DNA of 64,000 nt from Heliopora coerulea (GCA_030142905.1 JASJOG010000141.1:732501-796500); one strand, 5' to 3'; numbered from the stretch's first letter, positions 10,801-25,800 are shown. Notes: generated by a model from the letters alone, not told the origin. A program made the numbers and translations.

Positions 10801-13800
10801 GACCAAGCCCTCGAACTTAAACAGGTAAGAGTGGAGAGTTCAACTTGTCAAGTAAGAACTAAGAGAACGTTAATACGTTTACGCGAAGTACCGAATGTCG
10901 CTGTGTATTTCCTGAAGGTGTGGAGAGTTAGGATGTTATGGGTTACGATGTAGTGGGTTGCAGTGTGCTGGCTTGCAATGTGTAGGGTTGCCGTTTGGTG
11001 TGTTTTGGTGTGGTGTGTTTTGGTGTGGTGTGTTTTGGTGTGGTGTGTTTTGGTGTGGTGTGTTTTGGTGTGGTGTGTTTTGGTGTGGTGTGTTTTGGTG
11101 TGGTGTGTTTTGGTGTGGTGTGTTTTGGTGTGGTGTGTTTTGGTGTGGTGTGTTTTGGTGTGGTGTGTTTTGGTGTGGTGTGTTTTGGTGTGGTGTGTTT
11201 TGGTGTGGTGTGTTTTGGTGTGGTGTGTTTTGGTGTGGTGTGTTTTGGTGTGGTGTGTTTTGGTGTGGTGTGTTTTGGTGTGGTGTGTTTTGGTGTGGTG
11301 TGTTTTGGTGTGGTGTGTTTTGGTGTGGTGTGTTGTGGTGGGTTGTGGTGCGGTGGGTTGTGGTGTGGTGGGTTTTTTGGTGTGGTGAGTTGTGGTTTGG
11401 TGGGTTTTGGTATGATGGATTTTGGTGTTGTAGGTTGTGGTGTGGTGGGTTTTGATGCTGTGGGTTGTGGTGCGGTGGGTTGTGGTGCGGTGGGTTGTGG
11501 TGCGGTGGGTTGTGGTGCGGTGGGTTGTGGTGCGGTGGGTTGTGGTTTGGTGGGTTTTGGTATGATGGATTTGGGTGTTGTGGGTTGCGGTGTGGTGGGT
11601 TTTGATGCTGTGGGTTGTGGTGCGGTGGGTTGTGGTGCGGTGGGTTCGGGTGTTGGGTTGTTGTGTAGTGGGTTGCCGTGTGGTAGGTTGTGTGGTGTGA
11701 TGGGTTGCGCTGCCGTGGGTTGTTTGGTGGGTTGCGGCGTTGCCGGTTGCGGTGTGGAAGGTTGTTTGGTGGTCTACCATGCAGTAGGTTGTGTGGTGGG
11801 TTGCAGTGTTTTGGATTGTGATGCAGTGCTATGTGCTTGGCGTTAAATTCTGTGCTGTTCTCTGCTTCTTGAATGAGACAGTTTCGTGTTGATAAATTTT
11901 GTAGTGACAGTGCATATTTATTACTGCAGATCCAGAAAAACGCCGGTTTTCTAGGAAAATTCTTGTCAGCAAGATCCAGAAATAAACAGGTATAGGAAGA
12001 GACATTTCTTCATCAAATTTCTCCGCCATTTTTATTTTCGATTTCGAGTAACTCTTATTCGTGCTCCTTTATAGAGTGGCGTTTGGAAAATGAGCCTTGG
12101 ACTTGATGATACAGCGTTGTTGGTTTTGCATTATTCCGGCAAGTTATCCCTTTGGGAGTTGCCCTCGCTCAGGTTGAAACAGTCCTGGAGACGAGAGGAG
12201 CAGGTGAGAGAGGTCCAGTGACGTCATTAATAACTACTTAATATTAATGTTCCAAGCATAATATTTAAAAATACTGTACTTCAAATGCAATTTTCCAGCC
12301 CGAATACAAAAACGCTGACATTCATCATCACTTTCCAAGTTTTGGATCCGTTAAAGATAAAGGTGAGGCTAAAGTAACGACCTCCCATTTGTCATATAGC
12401 TCTACTTCGTCTGAATTATTCTTGTTATTGACTAGCGAATTAGACGTTTTTCACTGCACCATGTCGATTTCTTGAAATGCTGTACTTTAAATTCTCATCA
12501 CACGCATTTGTAGGTAAACAGGAGCAGCTTAGATGAAAATTTCAACATTAAGCGACTTTGTTTCGTGGCTTTCACTTGCTTGCCCTTCTGGCTGTCTATT
12601 ATGATTGGCTGTTCGAGTCCGATCTGTACGTTTTGGCGGGAAAACATCTCTCTGCAACGAAAAACAAGTGTAGCACTGCTCGTCGCATGAAAATTTTTCA
12701 GACTATGCACTGATAAAGGCTAAAGAAAATTCATGGAATTTTAGCTGAATTAGTACTGGTAATAACTTGGTTTCGAGTGCAGTTTGATAAAGCAAGGCAC
12801 GTGAACAACGAATGAGACCAAAGGCTTACATACAAGTTGTCAACCTCTTTTCCTTTGTTTGTTTGTACAAGTATAGTTGTCTTCGGTTTTATTATACTGG
12901 ACACATTCTTAGGTTACTTACTGACAGTATACTAGAGCTTCAACGAATGAACACAATTTACGAAGTGTTTTTATTTTTTGTATAACTTCCGCAATCTCAG
13001 TGACTTGAGGAAGTCACTGGGCTGCGTTTATTGATCAGTACTAGTATAATTTGAGGTAAAGTCTTTCGCTATTTTTGAATAGGGCGAGAGGAGAAGTTTT
13101 TGTACGATATAGGATGGTGGTCCAACGAAGTAAGATTTTACGTTTTCATGAAAGCCTTTACTTGGATGGCAGACTTAAAGGGTGTTTATATGGAGGCGAG
13201 CCTGCCCTCTTGGTACGGCTAGCCCCAGTAAGAGAGCTTAATAATTTCACCTCGCTTTTACATGGAAATTTTCTGGCCCTTCTCGCAGGTCTAGATCTAG
13301 CACGCATGCGTTATGGGAGGGCCAGCCCTTCTGAGTGTGTTTACATGTAAAATTTCCAGCCCTCCTAGACGAGATCTGGGTAGTTAATTCCTCTCATGTA
13401 AACGAAAACAAATATTACAAGTGATTAAACAGGAAGGCGAGATCTTGGCAAAAAATGCCAGCTTTACTAGGAAGGATGGCTCGTTTCCATGTAAACACCA
13501 CTTTAGTATGATCTGAGCCTTTAAAATAAGAAGCACAATTTGTTGAATGTCAAGCTTGTCACTTTTCTTGCAGGCGGTCGTATTGGCATGGAGTTCTGGA
13601 GCAGTCACAGTATCAACTATCCGTAAAAGGTTTGATGCGTGGCTTAAATTTAATTGGCTAAAGTTGTTTGAAATTCGTGGCAGTTAATCATGTGGCGAAA
13701 TTTAGATATACAGTCGACCCTCCTCCCTCCGTCCTTCCCTTCCCTTCCCTTCCTTCCTTCCTTCCTTCCTTCCTTCCTTCCTTCCTTCCTTCCTTCCTTC

Positions 13801-16800
13801 CTTCCTTCCTTCCTTCCTTCTTTCCTTTCTTCCATCCTTCCTTGCTTCTTTCATTAATTTCCTCAATATATTTAGCTTGCAGAATATTCTTGGACAATTT
13901 CCCGAATGGTGCGAACCGTTACCTCTCATCACCAGTGCCCATGATGGTGGGTTTTTAATCTTAGAGGTACGTATTGTCTTAATTTCGGGTCTATAAAATC
14001 CGACAGATTGATATTCTATGGAAGTGTTACTTTCATTGAAATAACGCATATGTAATTCTAAGATTTATGAAGCAGCCTCTTCTTTTTCTGTAGTGCGAGA
14101 ATGCTGTTGTATCACCGAGTCCGATACGAAAGACTATAGTTTGCGAGGGTGAAAAGGAGTTACATGAGGAAGATGAGGAAGATGAGGAGCATCATATAAT
14201 CACAAAAACAAAAGAACTCACAAAACACGTACTTATAATTAATTCTTATATTATCATTATGCACCAAATAATGAAGAGGAAGCCCCTTGATCACGTGCAC
14301 TTAGAAAAATCCAGCGTAGGAAATAGCCCATAACGTCGAAGGAGTGTATGCGTACTCCATTCTGCTCATGCTTGGTATTTATCAGTACCTCGACCGAATG
14401 CTCTCTCCTGCTTTCTCTTCAGTGAAAAGCTTTCCAAATAAAGTTATCTTATGTTGCTACAACGCTGTCATTATTCCTCTAAACCTCTTCACGTCGCGGT
14501 GGTTTCACAGTCCCGTTTCATATTTTATGTCTTAGTGTCAGCTACACTCAAGGGCAGCTTTGGAAACTTGGGCTGCTACGATGTTTGAGTTCGATAGTTT
14601 CAGTTTCAAATTTTGAAGTAATCAAACAAAGCATTAAGTATGGTTGAATTAGTCAGCTGTAATTGTGTATCTGAACTCATTACTGTGATTCTTTGATTCT
14701 TTCAGTTTTTGTATTTTTTGACTGAAAGTGAGAGATTTCGACCGCCCGTCAGAAGACCCAAGTAAGTTCTTACGTTTTCAAAAACACATTTCCTGTTCGA
14801 TGAACTTCATACCCTCCGTCTGAACAACATGGAATCAAGCTGCTGACGGTGGAAGGTTTCACCAAGCACTTTGGCTTCCATCCCGAGATAATCAGAAACT
14901 TTAAAACTCTCATGTCATTTGCATAGCTCACGTCTTTCTCTAAAATGTTTCTGGACAATTATAACCCAAAAACCCTCAAACAGTACAAGTCAGACATTCG
15001 GCTCTTTGAGGAGCAATCTCCGGCGTTTGTCGAAGAGCTGTGATTCAATACCTCAATTTCTCTTTTATTTTCTATATACTTTATGAACTGATTTATATAT
15101 TTATTTATACTATTCCCAACGTTTCTGCAGAATCCTCAAGCAAACCTATCGCCTTCTGTGTCTTCGTTCGACCACTCCTGAAGAACTTTATGCTCGAAAG
15201 GTTTGCCCTCAATTTTTTTTTTTTTAATTCATTTCTCTGGTACGTCCCAGGTCCGAATATTTACATCTTACTGGCCGACTTTAAAAGTCTGGGCTCGTAT
15301 TTATTGTATTTATTTATCTAAAATGATTTAAACGCGTTAACCTTTCAGTCCAACTGATTTTCAAAGGGCCGTGTGAGAAATTATTAGCAAATTATTATGT
15401 CTTAAAATACCTAGGTATGATTTAACTAATATCCTGAATACTAGTTAGTTATACTTCTAAAATTCATAAAGAATTCATGAGGAAAGCACAAAGGAAAGTC
15501 ATGACCGTGTCGTGTCTTTATACGTGATGAAAACACATGTGCTTTTTTAGGTGAAGAAGACGTTAATTTTTTCAGCTTAGAAAACAAATCTCCAAGCTTT
15601 TTTCACGAGTTAGCGTATTAAGAAGTGAATTTTATAAGACATCCTCTTTTCATTGGTGAATTTTATAAGACAAACTCGCAGTTTGTGCTTTATTGGATCC
15701 AAAACACTCTGCTATCGCCTCGTGTTTTAAATCCCGATAAAGCACTCCTGTTCGGTTGTTAAATATTATTTAGATATCTTATAAGTATACCTAAGTATAG
15801 TTAACTACTATTCTAAATATCACTTACGGACTGTGCTTTTCCCGTTCAGTTTATAACCTACCGATAATGGCTATGGCTGAATGATGAAGGTCATAAGGAA
15901 AGAAAAGCTATAGTATTGTCATTGTTTATAACAGCAAACACTTGTCGTTGGACAAGAAGTTCAGACGCTTTATTATCGCACTTTATTATTTTCTCTAACT
16001 AAACTTTCAAACTTAATTGTTTTCGAATCCCGCTGTAAAACATTGCCCCCGAAATTGACCAGTCAAAGTACGCATGGTATTAGAAAGGTAGACGGAGGGG
16101 ACATATTTCCATTACTAAAATAATTTTCTTTTTAAAACACGGGTAAAATGCTCATAAGGGTATGAAATTCATGTGTACGTTTTAGAGGCTGATTATATGG
16201 AGATTTTAAGCCTTGGGCCTTCTGATGAAATACTCGAAAAACGGAGCTCGCGATTACATGAAGAAAGTTTCAACTCGGTTTGAGCTACCCGAGCTGAAAA
16301 ATCCCATGTAATCGCACGAAAAAATTTCAGCCCGGGCTGAAAAGATGATTGACAGACATGGGAAGGTACAAATTGGCAGAACAACAAAAGCAACCGACAA
16401 ATTCCTGTCTTGGCTTACTTCCGATTTCAGTTTCATCCCGGGCTGAAATTTTCTCATGTAATCAGCTCTTCAGTGTGCGAAATTCTTCATTAAATCTGCG
16501 CCATTTATTATTGACAGATTGAACTAGAGGAGTATGGGGAGGCGTTGGCTTTGGCCCAGACCTATGACCTAGATTGCGACCTTGTTTATCAAAAACAATG
16601 GAGAAAGTCGAAAGTTACTGTATCCAGTATTCACGATTACTTGGTAAGCTATGGCCACGCGGCTGATTAATCCGGATTCTGGTTTGTGCTAGTATTCAGG
16701 GAAGTTTTAACTTAGGTATACAAGTATTAATATCCTTAACCAGGGGTTCCAAAACAAGGCGTCACGCATCGCAAGCGTCGTTTTTAGTCGTATTTCCAAG

Positions 16801-19800
16801 GTGTATTTTGACTATAGGTGCTCACACGCCAGTCAAATATTATTTTGGTTCTTTCTGGAACTTATAAATCGGATTATTAGATTTCACATTTTTCTTCGGA
16901 AGCGTGCTTTCAGATGAGATCGCCTACCACCACAGGGCTTGGGTCTCTGGCCCTCGATAAACCCCCAACTCCTACTCTCTCCTATTCTTAAATCTTTCTG
17001 AAACCCCTGTTAAAGTGTTTATGAATGGGATAAAAAACCTTTGGTAGACCAAGTTGGCTTTCTTTTACTCCTACCACTATAATGCTTGCTCAAGCCCTCG
17101 ATAAACTATTACAACTCCTATTCCATGTTCTACTCCTAAATCTTTCTGAGACCCCTGTTAAAACGTTCTTGAGTGGGATAAAAACCCTTGATGTACCAAA
17201 TCGGCTTTCTTGGTGGATGGTGGTTTTTATCGGATCTGTCTCCTTGCTGTCAGGTCCGTTATTAGACCAAAATGTTTACTGAAGCTTAAATCGTACTTTG
17301 TGCGTTCAGTCTCCGGAAAATTGTAATATTGTAAGGTCTTTGAGATACCATTTCCAACATTTTGAGATCAATTGCGGCCGAGTTGATGCATAGTCTTGTG
17401 AAAGGCTGCTATATTTCCTTGCTGGCTCAATGGCAATGTATGAAATCCAGACACTCAGCTTTTTATTTCTTCAGCTCATAAAATGATTTCATGGTAGTAT
17501 AAGAAGAAAATGACCAGACTTTTTATCGAGGCAGCTGATTCGGCTTGCTTCAAAGCGCTTACGGCTCCTGGCTATGGAATTTCTTATGTCGCTCAAAGTG
17601 TCATTCATTTTCCCGTAGTTATCGGATGTGTTATTGATCTCAGCGTCATTAACCTGAGAAAGGTAATGGCATTGTGATCATCAACAAATGCGTTTACTTT
17701 GGTAAAATGAACAACATTTAAATGTACCTTCACAGTTGCTTAGATAAAACAAAACGTGATCCGAATAACGGCATCTTCAAAACTAGAGATTCGATTCAAA
17801 TCAAGACCAATAAACGAATCAGTGATGTTTCGACTTTATTGTAGTCGTCATCAGACTAAATGATGAATCTTGGTTTAATTTTGTTGTACATGTTCTTTTT
17901 TCTACTAGTCAGCTGAGTTTCATTTTTCGATGTTTTAGAGTAAAGTAACCAAGCGCATTTGGGTGTTACACGAATGTCTTGAACGAGTCCCCGAAGATCT
18001 GGATTCCACAAAAACTTTACTTAAGTACGGTTTACACGGAACTGACGTGTATGTGCTGACTGCCCTCGGCAAAAAAGGAGCTGAGCATCCTTTTGTCAAA
18101 GAAGAGTGCGATGGACTTGAAGATGAGGAAGAAGAACGAAGCGAAAGAGATAATGAAAAGAAGTTGCTGAGAAGCATTGATTTTGAGAAGTAAGTCTACC
18201 TTTCTCTGAGCTTTGGCTGATTGTATGTTATTTTTTAGAATGGAGTACGAGACGATTATTGAAAACTGGGAAAGTCAGCCGAAAAATGTGATCACTCGAT
18301 TACATCATCTTTTCGTCATCTCGTCCTAATTTAACTTTATTTTCCTATTTTTTCTTTTGTATTCTTTTCATGATTTTCGCTTTCTTTTTTTTCTTTCATT
18401 TTCTTTTGCTGGCCCCATCTTTCCTTGAATCTCCATTGCTTCTGTGCTTACCTCTGTTACGTTCCTCTCTTTTGTATTCTCGCCAGTTTATCAGTTGAAC
18501 AACGAAACATTTGTCGCTATCGTCTTCGCTTTTTGAAATATTTGGATCGCTTGTCGACTTACGAAACAATCCTTGGTGGTTGCGCGGTAGCCCACGACGC
18601 GTTTGACTGTTCCTTCTTTACGACGTTTCGCGACAGTAACATCGTTGAAACTACTGTGGATTTTGCGAGGGTAAAGATTTTAATCTTCTTTCTGTTTTTG
18701 TTTTTCTTTATTTTCTTGGGTTTAGTTTTTTATGTCACGATGAGATCAAAACATTAAACGGTCAATGTCTCCAAGGACATTGCTATAGGGAAACAAAGGA
18801 TATGACTGTGGACGGTCCTGTTCCTCTGCTAGGAATGTATTGGACTGTACCACCAAAGCGTATGAGCAGAATGGTCTTTCGTGGTTCAGTAAAAAGTTTG
18901 TTGGACTAGAGAATCTCAAACTCATTTGTAATTCATGAGTAAAACCCAAAGGAAACCAATGCCGAGACGTAGTTTGGATATCTGATGTGAATTAGCATAA
19001 AATTTCGACCACTTTAAACCCGATTTTCTCGTTAAATACGGATCGTCTGAGATGTGATATCATACACTGGAAAGTCGTGTTTCATCAGATATCCAAACAT
19101 CTCCGAGTTTATTAAAAAACTCGGCTCTCGTCTCGTTTTTTCAACTCACTTCTTGGTGTTTGGATATCTGATAAAACACTCCTTCTCGTGTATGATAAGT
19201 TGTGGGTGGAATTACCTTTTAGGTAGAATGTTAGGCTGAAGTATCAGAGGTTATGTCATCAATGGTTTGTAGCTTAGATGAAGCAATGTTGGGCCATTGT
19301 ATCAAAGTTTGTGCGCTGAAAGACTGTGTCACTCATGTGGTGGAGTGGTAGAGTGTCAAGGCCCATGGATGAACGGTCTTATATATTAGTTGTACGTTTG
19401 TTGGACTTACTTATGAAAGATTTTGAATTGGATTTTTGGAGGTTTAGTAGACGGAGGGTTTAACTAGAGTATGAACAATGGGACGTAGAATAATCTCGTC
19501 GATCAATTGGTAGAATGCTGGACGAGAGTACTTGATGTTGGGTACAGCATTAGATGAATGTCATTTCCATGTACAGACTACTTGCATTTATTCCTCTGTT
19601 AGAAGACAAATACTTATAAACAAAAGAATTTCCATAAACTATTCGATCTGCCTAACTTCGGAACTCTGAAATTGTCCACCAGATGCGTTGTTTAGTATTG
19701 AAGTTCAAGAGGTCTATATCCTATCACTAGCGGATCCAGACTTAGCTCGAAGAGCGGGCCCAGCCTAGGAGTAGTAATTAAACAGTAACATTTCCTCTTC

Positions 19801-22800
19801 TGCTTTGAATTTCTCCAGAGAAATCACGTGTCCAGTTGTTTGATATTGTTTTTGGTCACTGAAATGTTTAAGCGTGCATTTATAGCATTTACCAGAATAT
19901 ATATGTATATAAACATATACATACTTTTATTAAGTATTACTCGCTCTGCTGCAAAAAGCATTGAGCACTCTACCCGATATCAACAACTTACGTTTTGTTT
20001 TTGATTTTGACAAACATATACATATATATTTAGATGAAGTAAAAACAAGGTAATGATACATTTTCCCTACAGAGGCTACGTTTCCAACGCGTTAACACTT
20101 TTCGTTTGTGTTCTGAATTGTATGTGTCCGGAAAAAACCTTTTAACTTGAGTTCTGTAAACTACTTGGAAGATGAACACTTATAGAAGTTTTCTTTTCCT
20201 ATTTCTTCAGTTAGTAAGCGAATTGATCATAAATTACAACAGTTTGATGAATTGATCCCAACTTCCCGCGGGACGTTTCCCTTCTGTCTTTGTTTTTCAG
20301 GATAATGATTGGAATGCTGTGGACTGTCTGCTCACATATCATGGCCACGAAACCATTCCCCATTACCTAGCTATTTTGTCTAACTTTCCTGAGACAACTA
20401 TCCCTTTCAGTTACCGAAATATTCTCCCTGAAGCAGGGTGAGTATGTCATCAGTATGCTGATAAGTATTTGACACAATACGACGTTGTTTGAATTCGGAT
20501 TTCAAAACTTTTCCTTTTCAGTGTTGGAGCTGGGGAACCCGATGTGTATAAATGGGAGCAAAAATCATGGCGCACTAAAGACTGGGTGGAAAATCCGTTG
20601 TGCTTGAAGAAGTTTGAAGAATCTGAGGAAGATCCCGGGGAGTTTCTTTATGTTGAAAATTCTGAGCTCAGGCAATTCAGGTATTCTGAATTATATGTTT
20701 TTGTTTTTTTTCTAGTTTGTTAGTCGGCTGTTGGTGGATGGTTGGTCTAACAGTTGGTTGCTTGGTTTCTTCCTTTCTTCCCTTCCTGCCACCTTCCCTT
20801 CTTTCCTTCTTTCCCTTCTTTCCTTCTTTCCTTCCTTCCTTCTTTCCTTCCTTCCTTCCATCCTTCCTTCCTTCCTTCCTTTCTTCCTTCTTTCCTTCTT
20901 TCCTTCCTTCCTTCCTTCCTTCCTTCCTTCCTCCCTTCCTTCCTCCCTTCCTTCCTTCCTTCCTTTCTCCCTTCCTTCCTTCCTTCCTTCCTTTCCTTCC
21001 TTCTATTCTTTCCTTCCATTCTTTCCTTCCCTTCCCTTCTTTTTCCTTCTCCCTTCCTGCCTTTCTCCTTCCTTTCCGCCATCCTTTCGTAACACCACGC
21101 ATTAACATACTTTTGTTTCCCAAAATGTTTTAGAGGTGACTTGAACAGTAAACTTCTCACTGAGTGGTACCAATTCCGAGCCCACGAAATTGAACGTACT
21201 TCCAGCCAGGTAACCAAACCATTGTGGAAGGTCTGTGTCCTCACAACAAAACAATTTCATAGGACGCCTCGTCCTCGTCTTGTATTGTTTTTATAGGTGG
21301 ATAACGCCTTAGAACTCATTAAACTTGGTAAAGAAAGAGGCGTAAAGGTAGTGATGGATTTTTAATCTGTTTTAAATTCTTTTGTGGCTATTCTGTCTCG
21401 TTACTAACTTGTGGAAAGTGGTGAAGTATAAAATTGGCACACGTTGGCAGATAAATCACCACAGTTTAATTTTTTAAAAAGATAGTTCAATATTTCACAC
21501 GTCAGTTCTTGACATCATCTCAAAATTTCAACTAAATAATAAACAAAAAAACAGCAGCATGCTTGGTATGGAAGCACGCCAACTCCTCGACTGCTTTACT
21601 TGTACCTAGTAGTGCTAAATAAACGTACAGTTCCAGTTTTCTGCTCTCAACCATTTCTATAGTCTTAAGACTATAAACATACTGCAGTTCAACTATGATG
21701 CATGGTCTTCTCGTTTACGTTTTCATTTGCCCCGTGAGTAAAATGCATTACCCAGTGTGTCAATGTAGATATTTTCTTTGTCTCTATCATTTAGGGTTTA
21801 GTGTCGTTGCACGACGACTTGGTCACTTTGAGTGATGTTGTTTACGAGGTATGGCCGTCCACTCACTGCGAATGGTTTTTACTTAGTAATACCGAGACTA
21901 CTCTGGATTTTGTTTTTTTTTCATCAGGGAGGGGTACTTAACTCTCTTCCGTCCGAATCCGACTTCTACTGTTTCATATTTGATGAAGGAAATTTTCAAG
22001 TGACATAATCGCGTGTTTTCAGACCCATTCGGAACCAGTTGCGAAAAATGCAACTCTGGGGCGTCCGGTTGGTAATCGAACTCTGCGAATTCCCAGCCGG
22101 AAGCCCAGGAGTTACAATTTTCGCTGTTGGGTCTTAAAATGTACGATTACGACATTCGAAATTTCCCATCATCAAATATAATCTCCATTTCATGGGATCG
22201 AGTGTAAATACCCAATCTTCATTTTATTATTTTACTACGGCTAACGTCAGACGATTTTACTCATCGAGAGGCGGCGTCTCGGACCGGAAAGAGGTAATGG
22301 TAAATTCCCTCATCAGAATCCTGACTGACATTTGCTCAACCCGTTATCCTAATTCAATGCTGGGAAAATTGATCTAATTTTCACTCATTGACGTACACGA
22401 AGAAGCATCAGCACATCAGCCGATACAGCTTATTTAATTTTTTATTCTTTTAATTTTGCACTTTGTTATTGTTTTCAGTGCCGAGGAGAAGGAGATGTGG
22501 ACCTGGAATCGCTTCAAAAACTGAACAATTTGGGGAAAATGAAGTTACTCGTGTCAAAGGTTTGTACAACAGGGTTGTACGTCGATTAGAGTACAAGCCC
22601 CATGCACCTATGCGAGAATAAAATCTAAAGTGGCTAATTGTAAGCTTTCTGTTTAAACGTTTCGAGTTGTTAGATACTTTCTTCGTCGATCTCTTCGCTG
22701 CGCGATAACTTCGTTTGGTTGGTTATGTACAATATGTTTGTCTAATAATGTAGAAAACGTATTATTATGCGATATCAGTTCATGTAAGTGTATCCCAGCG

Positions 22801-25800
22801 CAGACAAACCTTGCTAAAAATATGTCCCTTTCTTTATAGTCTACTGAGCAGTCGTTCATTAAAGATTTCAAGAAATGGGTGATTCCATTCCTAGAAAGAG
22901 TGGAAAAACGGAATCGAGGGAGTAAAGTTAAATTAATTCAGCAGTATGTGACCGAAACAGCTAAGGTAAGTATACAAATCATTCCAGTTCGTATTTTCTT
23001 TCTCACTTTTTCTTCGTTTGATTTTCACTTTCTCTAATCTTTCGGTTGAATTCCTGAAACATCGGAACAGATATTGCTTGTTTTATTTGTTTATTTGTTT
23101 GTTTGTATTTATCGTTAAAATTCAAAATTGAATTTTAATGCAAAGCAAGTTGTTGGATTTAGATTCTGATATATACCTCATTCAGAAAAGCGTCTATTAT
23201 TTCATTGCATTTATTTTTGCTGAAGGTTGACCTGACATACCCTCTCAAAATTTTGGAACAGTCGTCGTCTGAGGTTAGTGACTTGAAGGTGGGGTTGTAC
23301 TGGGAAATATTGTACCACAAATTCGTCTCAACTCTTAAATTTCTACTTACAAGTGAAACGAGCTTTGGCAAACCGCTGTGGAGTCGTGGTTATCTCTCTT
23401 GACTGTCAGCTGAGAAATCCGGATTTCAAAACATAGTTTGGACCCAAACTCAGTGTCTTAAAGTTTACATGAACTGGAAAGAATAAGTTCGAAAGAAACT
23501 CCCTTATATAAAGGAACTTTTTTCAGTTTTGAAGATTGGCCTTCACAACTCTTCCGTGTAGTGTTGAAATATTAAGATTTTTGTGGTACGAAGCAGCGCC
23601 TTGCATAAGTCACCTTGCGTATTGGTGAACGAAATTGCACGATCAAAGTCTAGTCCACGTTTGATGTCGACGTTTACCGTACGTGACATGAAGGGCGGCG
23701 GAATGTTTTAACACTCCAGCCATATCTTGATAACAAGAGTTTCGCTTCAATGCGATTGAGTGCATTCTCCCTTATTTCTATTAGGTGAATGAACCATTTA
23801 TTCCTGATGTAGCTCGTCAGATGAAGCTCACCATCGACTGCATATACCTTTGTTCAAGGTACTTTTGGAGTTATTTTTTAGACTTGTTTCCTTATTTTTA
23901 AGCCTTAAAGCTCCTGTCTTTATTTACCTTCCTACGCAGAGATGACCAACTTAACCTGGCTGCCTCGATGTTAAAGTGTATGCCTTCACGCGTTGAAAGG
24001 TAAGAGAGTCGTTTACATCAACAATTCGTATTTGTACGTTTTTGTGCTCTCTTAGGGTGCAGTTGCACTTTCAAAAGTAATGCCAACAGGGTCCGTACGT
24101 TTTCTTTCAGTATTTTATCAGATCAAATCCTTCAACTTCACAACAAGATGGAACAAGTGGAAGTACATTTGCAGTAAGTATTAAGTGTTCGAAACTTTGA
24201 GCTGGACGAGCAAAACAGAAGAAACATAAACAAACCAAATAGCAAAGAAGCAAACCGACGCACAGACAAACCAGCCAGCGACAGAAGATAGAAGTGAGGT
24301 GGATAATAAGTCACCGCACAAACAAGAAACGGACAAATCAAACGACAAACAAACGAACCACTTGGAATGCAGATAGATGGACAGACAGATGAAGAGACAA
24401 ATGGAGAAATGGACAGCGACAGATGGACGAACAGAGAGAGACAGACTGACTGACAGTTAGAAAGAGAAATTAACAACCAATGAATAAGACAAAAAGCATG
24501 CTAAAAATTAAGGTAAAAAGTTAAAAGATTAAAATCCCTAATCCTAACCCTAACCCTGGCCCTATTCCATTCTTATATCAGTGCTAAAAAGTAAAAGAGC
24601 TAACCAGAAGGGAAATAAACGAATCAGTAAACAGACAGAATCAATCCACATTGCATCTCTGGGAATCTAGTTCAGTACTCGACTGAGTTACGAAGGAGGT
24701 TGTCATACGTTTGAATGTGGGTTCTATATCTGTGACGGAGGACTGTTACACCGGTTAAAGGTTTGGACATTTAGCAACTAATATTGGGATTTCCACTGGG
24801 TATCGTGGAGGTGCCGTGGTGGAGAGAGGTGGATAGTGGACCGAAAGGCCACGATGCCGGAGGGAGTAATGTTACGAGAAGCATCTTGGACGGAATGGTG
24901 GGCGGGATTGCGGGGAGGTCGGTGGGCTGGATCCCGGGCAGACGCTATGTTAGGCTGGCGGACAAACTGAGAGGCGGCCCGACACGACCAGTTTAATAGG
25001 TAGATAAGCTTCCGCAGAAATATAAGTAAAAGTAAAAAGTCTTTCGGTTTTGATGATGTTTTACGGCTGTTTAGGGGAGCGAGAACCCTTTCCGAGAACG
25101 GTTTTCCAAAACCAGTTTCTTTCCTGTTGGACAACGAGGTATTTGTGGTTTTGCATTTTATTTTTTCTAAGTGACAATACCCGAAAATAAATTTGCATTA
25201 ATATTTGTTAGCTTTGAATGATAGTTAAACGTTGGTCAAACTCTATCCTCAGAAAAACGATTTCTGACCCAGACGGGGATCGAATCCGCAACCTGATGAT
25301 GACCAGTGAGACGCTCTAACCATTGAGCTACCAAGGCTCAGATGGTGGGCTAAGGTGCAAGTTCGACATGTGTGCGATCTAAGCGGAAGCCACTAGATAA
25401 TAATAATGTTATTAGTGAGATATTTTGGAAATGTGGGAGCTTGGAGATATCTTGAATGATAGTTGAACGTTCGTCAAACTTTATCCTCAGAAAAACGATA
25501 TCTGAATTATGTTCAAAATAGATTTAGAAATCAGGCTCAAAATCGTTTTTCTGAGTATAGAGCTCGACAAACGTTCAACTATCATTCAAGATATCTCTAA
25601 GCTCCCACATTTCCAAAATATATATCCCATTTGTTAGTTTTCATATCATCATTTGTTTCGTGGTCATTTCCTCTTAGAATATGTGTTTGTTGTTTTCAAG
25701 GCTAATCAGGAAGCAGCAACATCCATTATGACCAATTTATCAAAAATTGCCAGGGATAGGTAAGAAACCAGTTTTTCTTTGAGCGTGACCTGAGGATAGA

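Noticed and set aside
10848..11846. Open frames of up to 310 codons on both strands (THHTK, GVVCF repeats)
   Set aside because: They are produced by a stop-free 15-bp minisatellite in an NBAS intron.
20677..21244. Lys/Glu/Gly/Arg-rich and Pro/Ser/Phe/Leu-rich frames of 110-165 codons
   Set aside because: Translations of a (CCTT)n tract; the flanking NBAS exons splice across it.
24540..24570. Telomere repeats (CCCTAA)n
   Set aside because: Only about two units; too short to be a telomere or a clear fusion site.
25265..25340. Possible tRNA gene
   Set aside because: The A and B boxes are present, but the body sits inside a repeated SINE-like unit and does not close a full cloverleaf with an acceptor stem.
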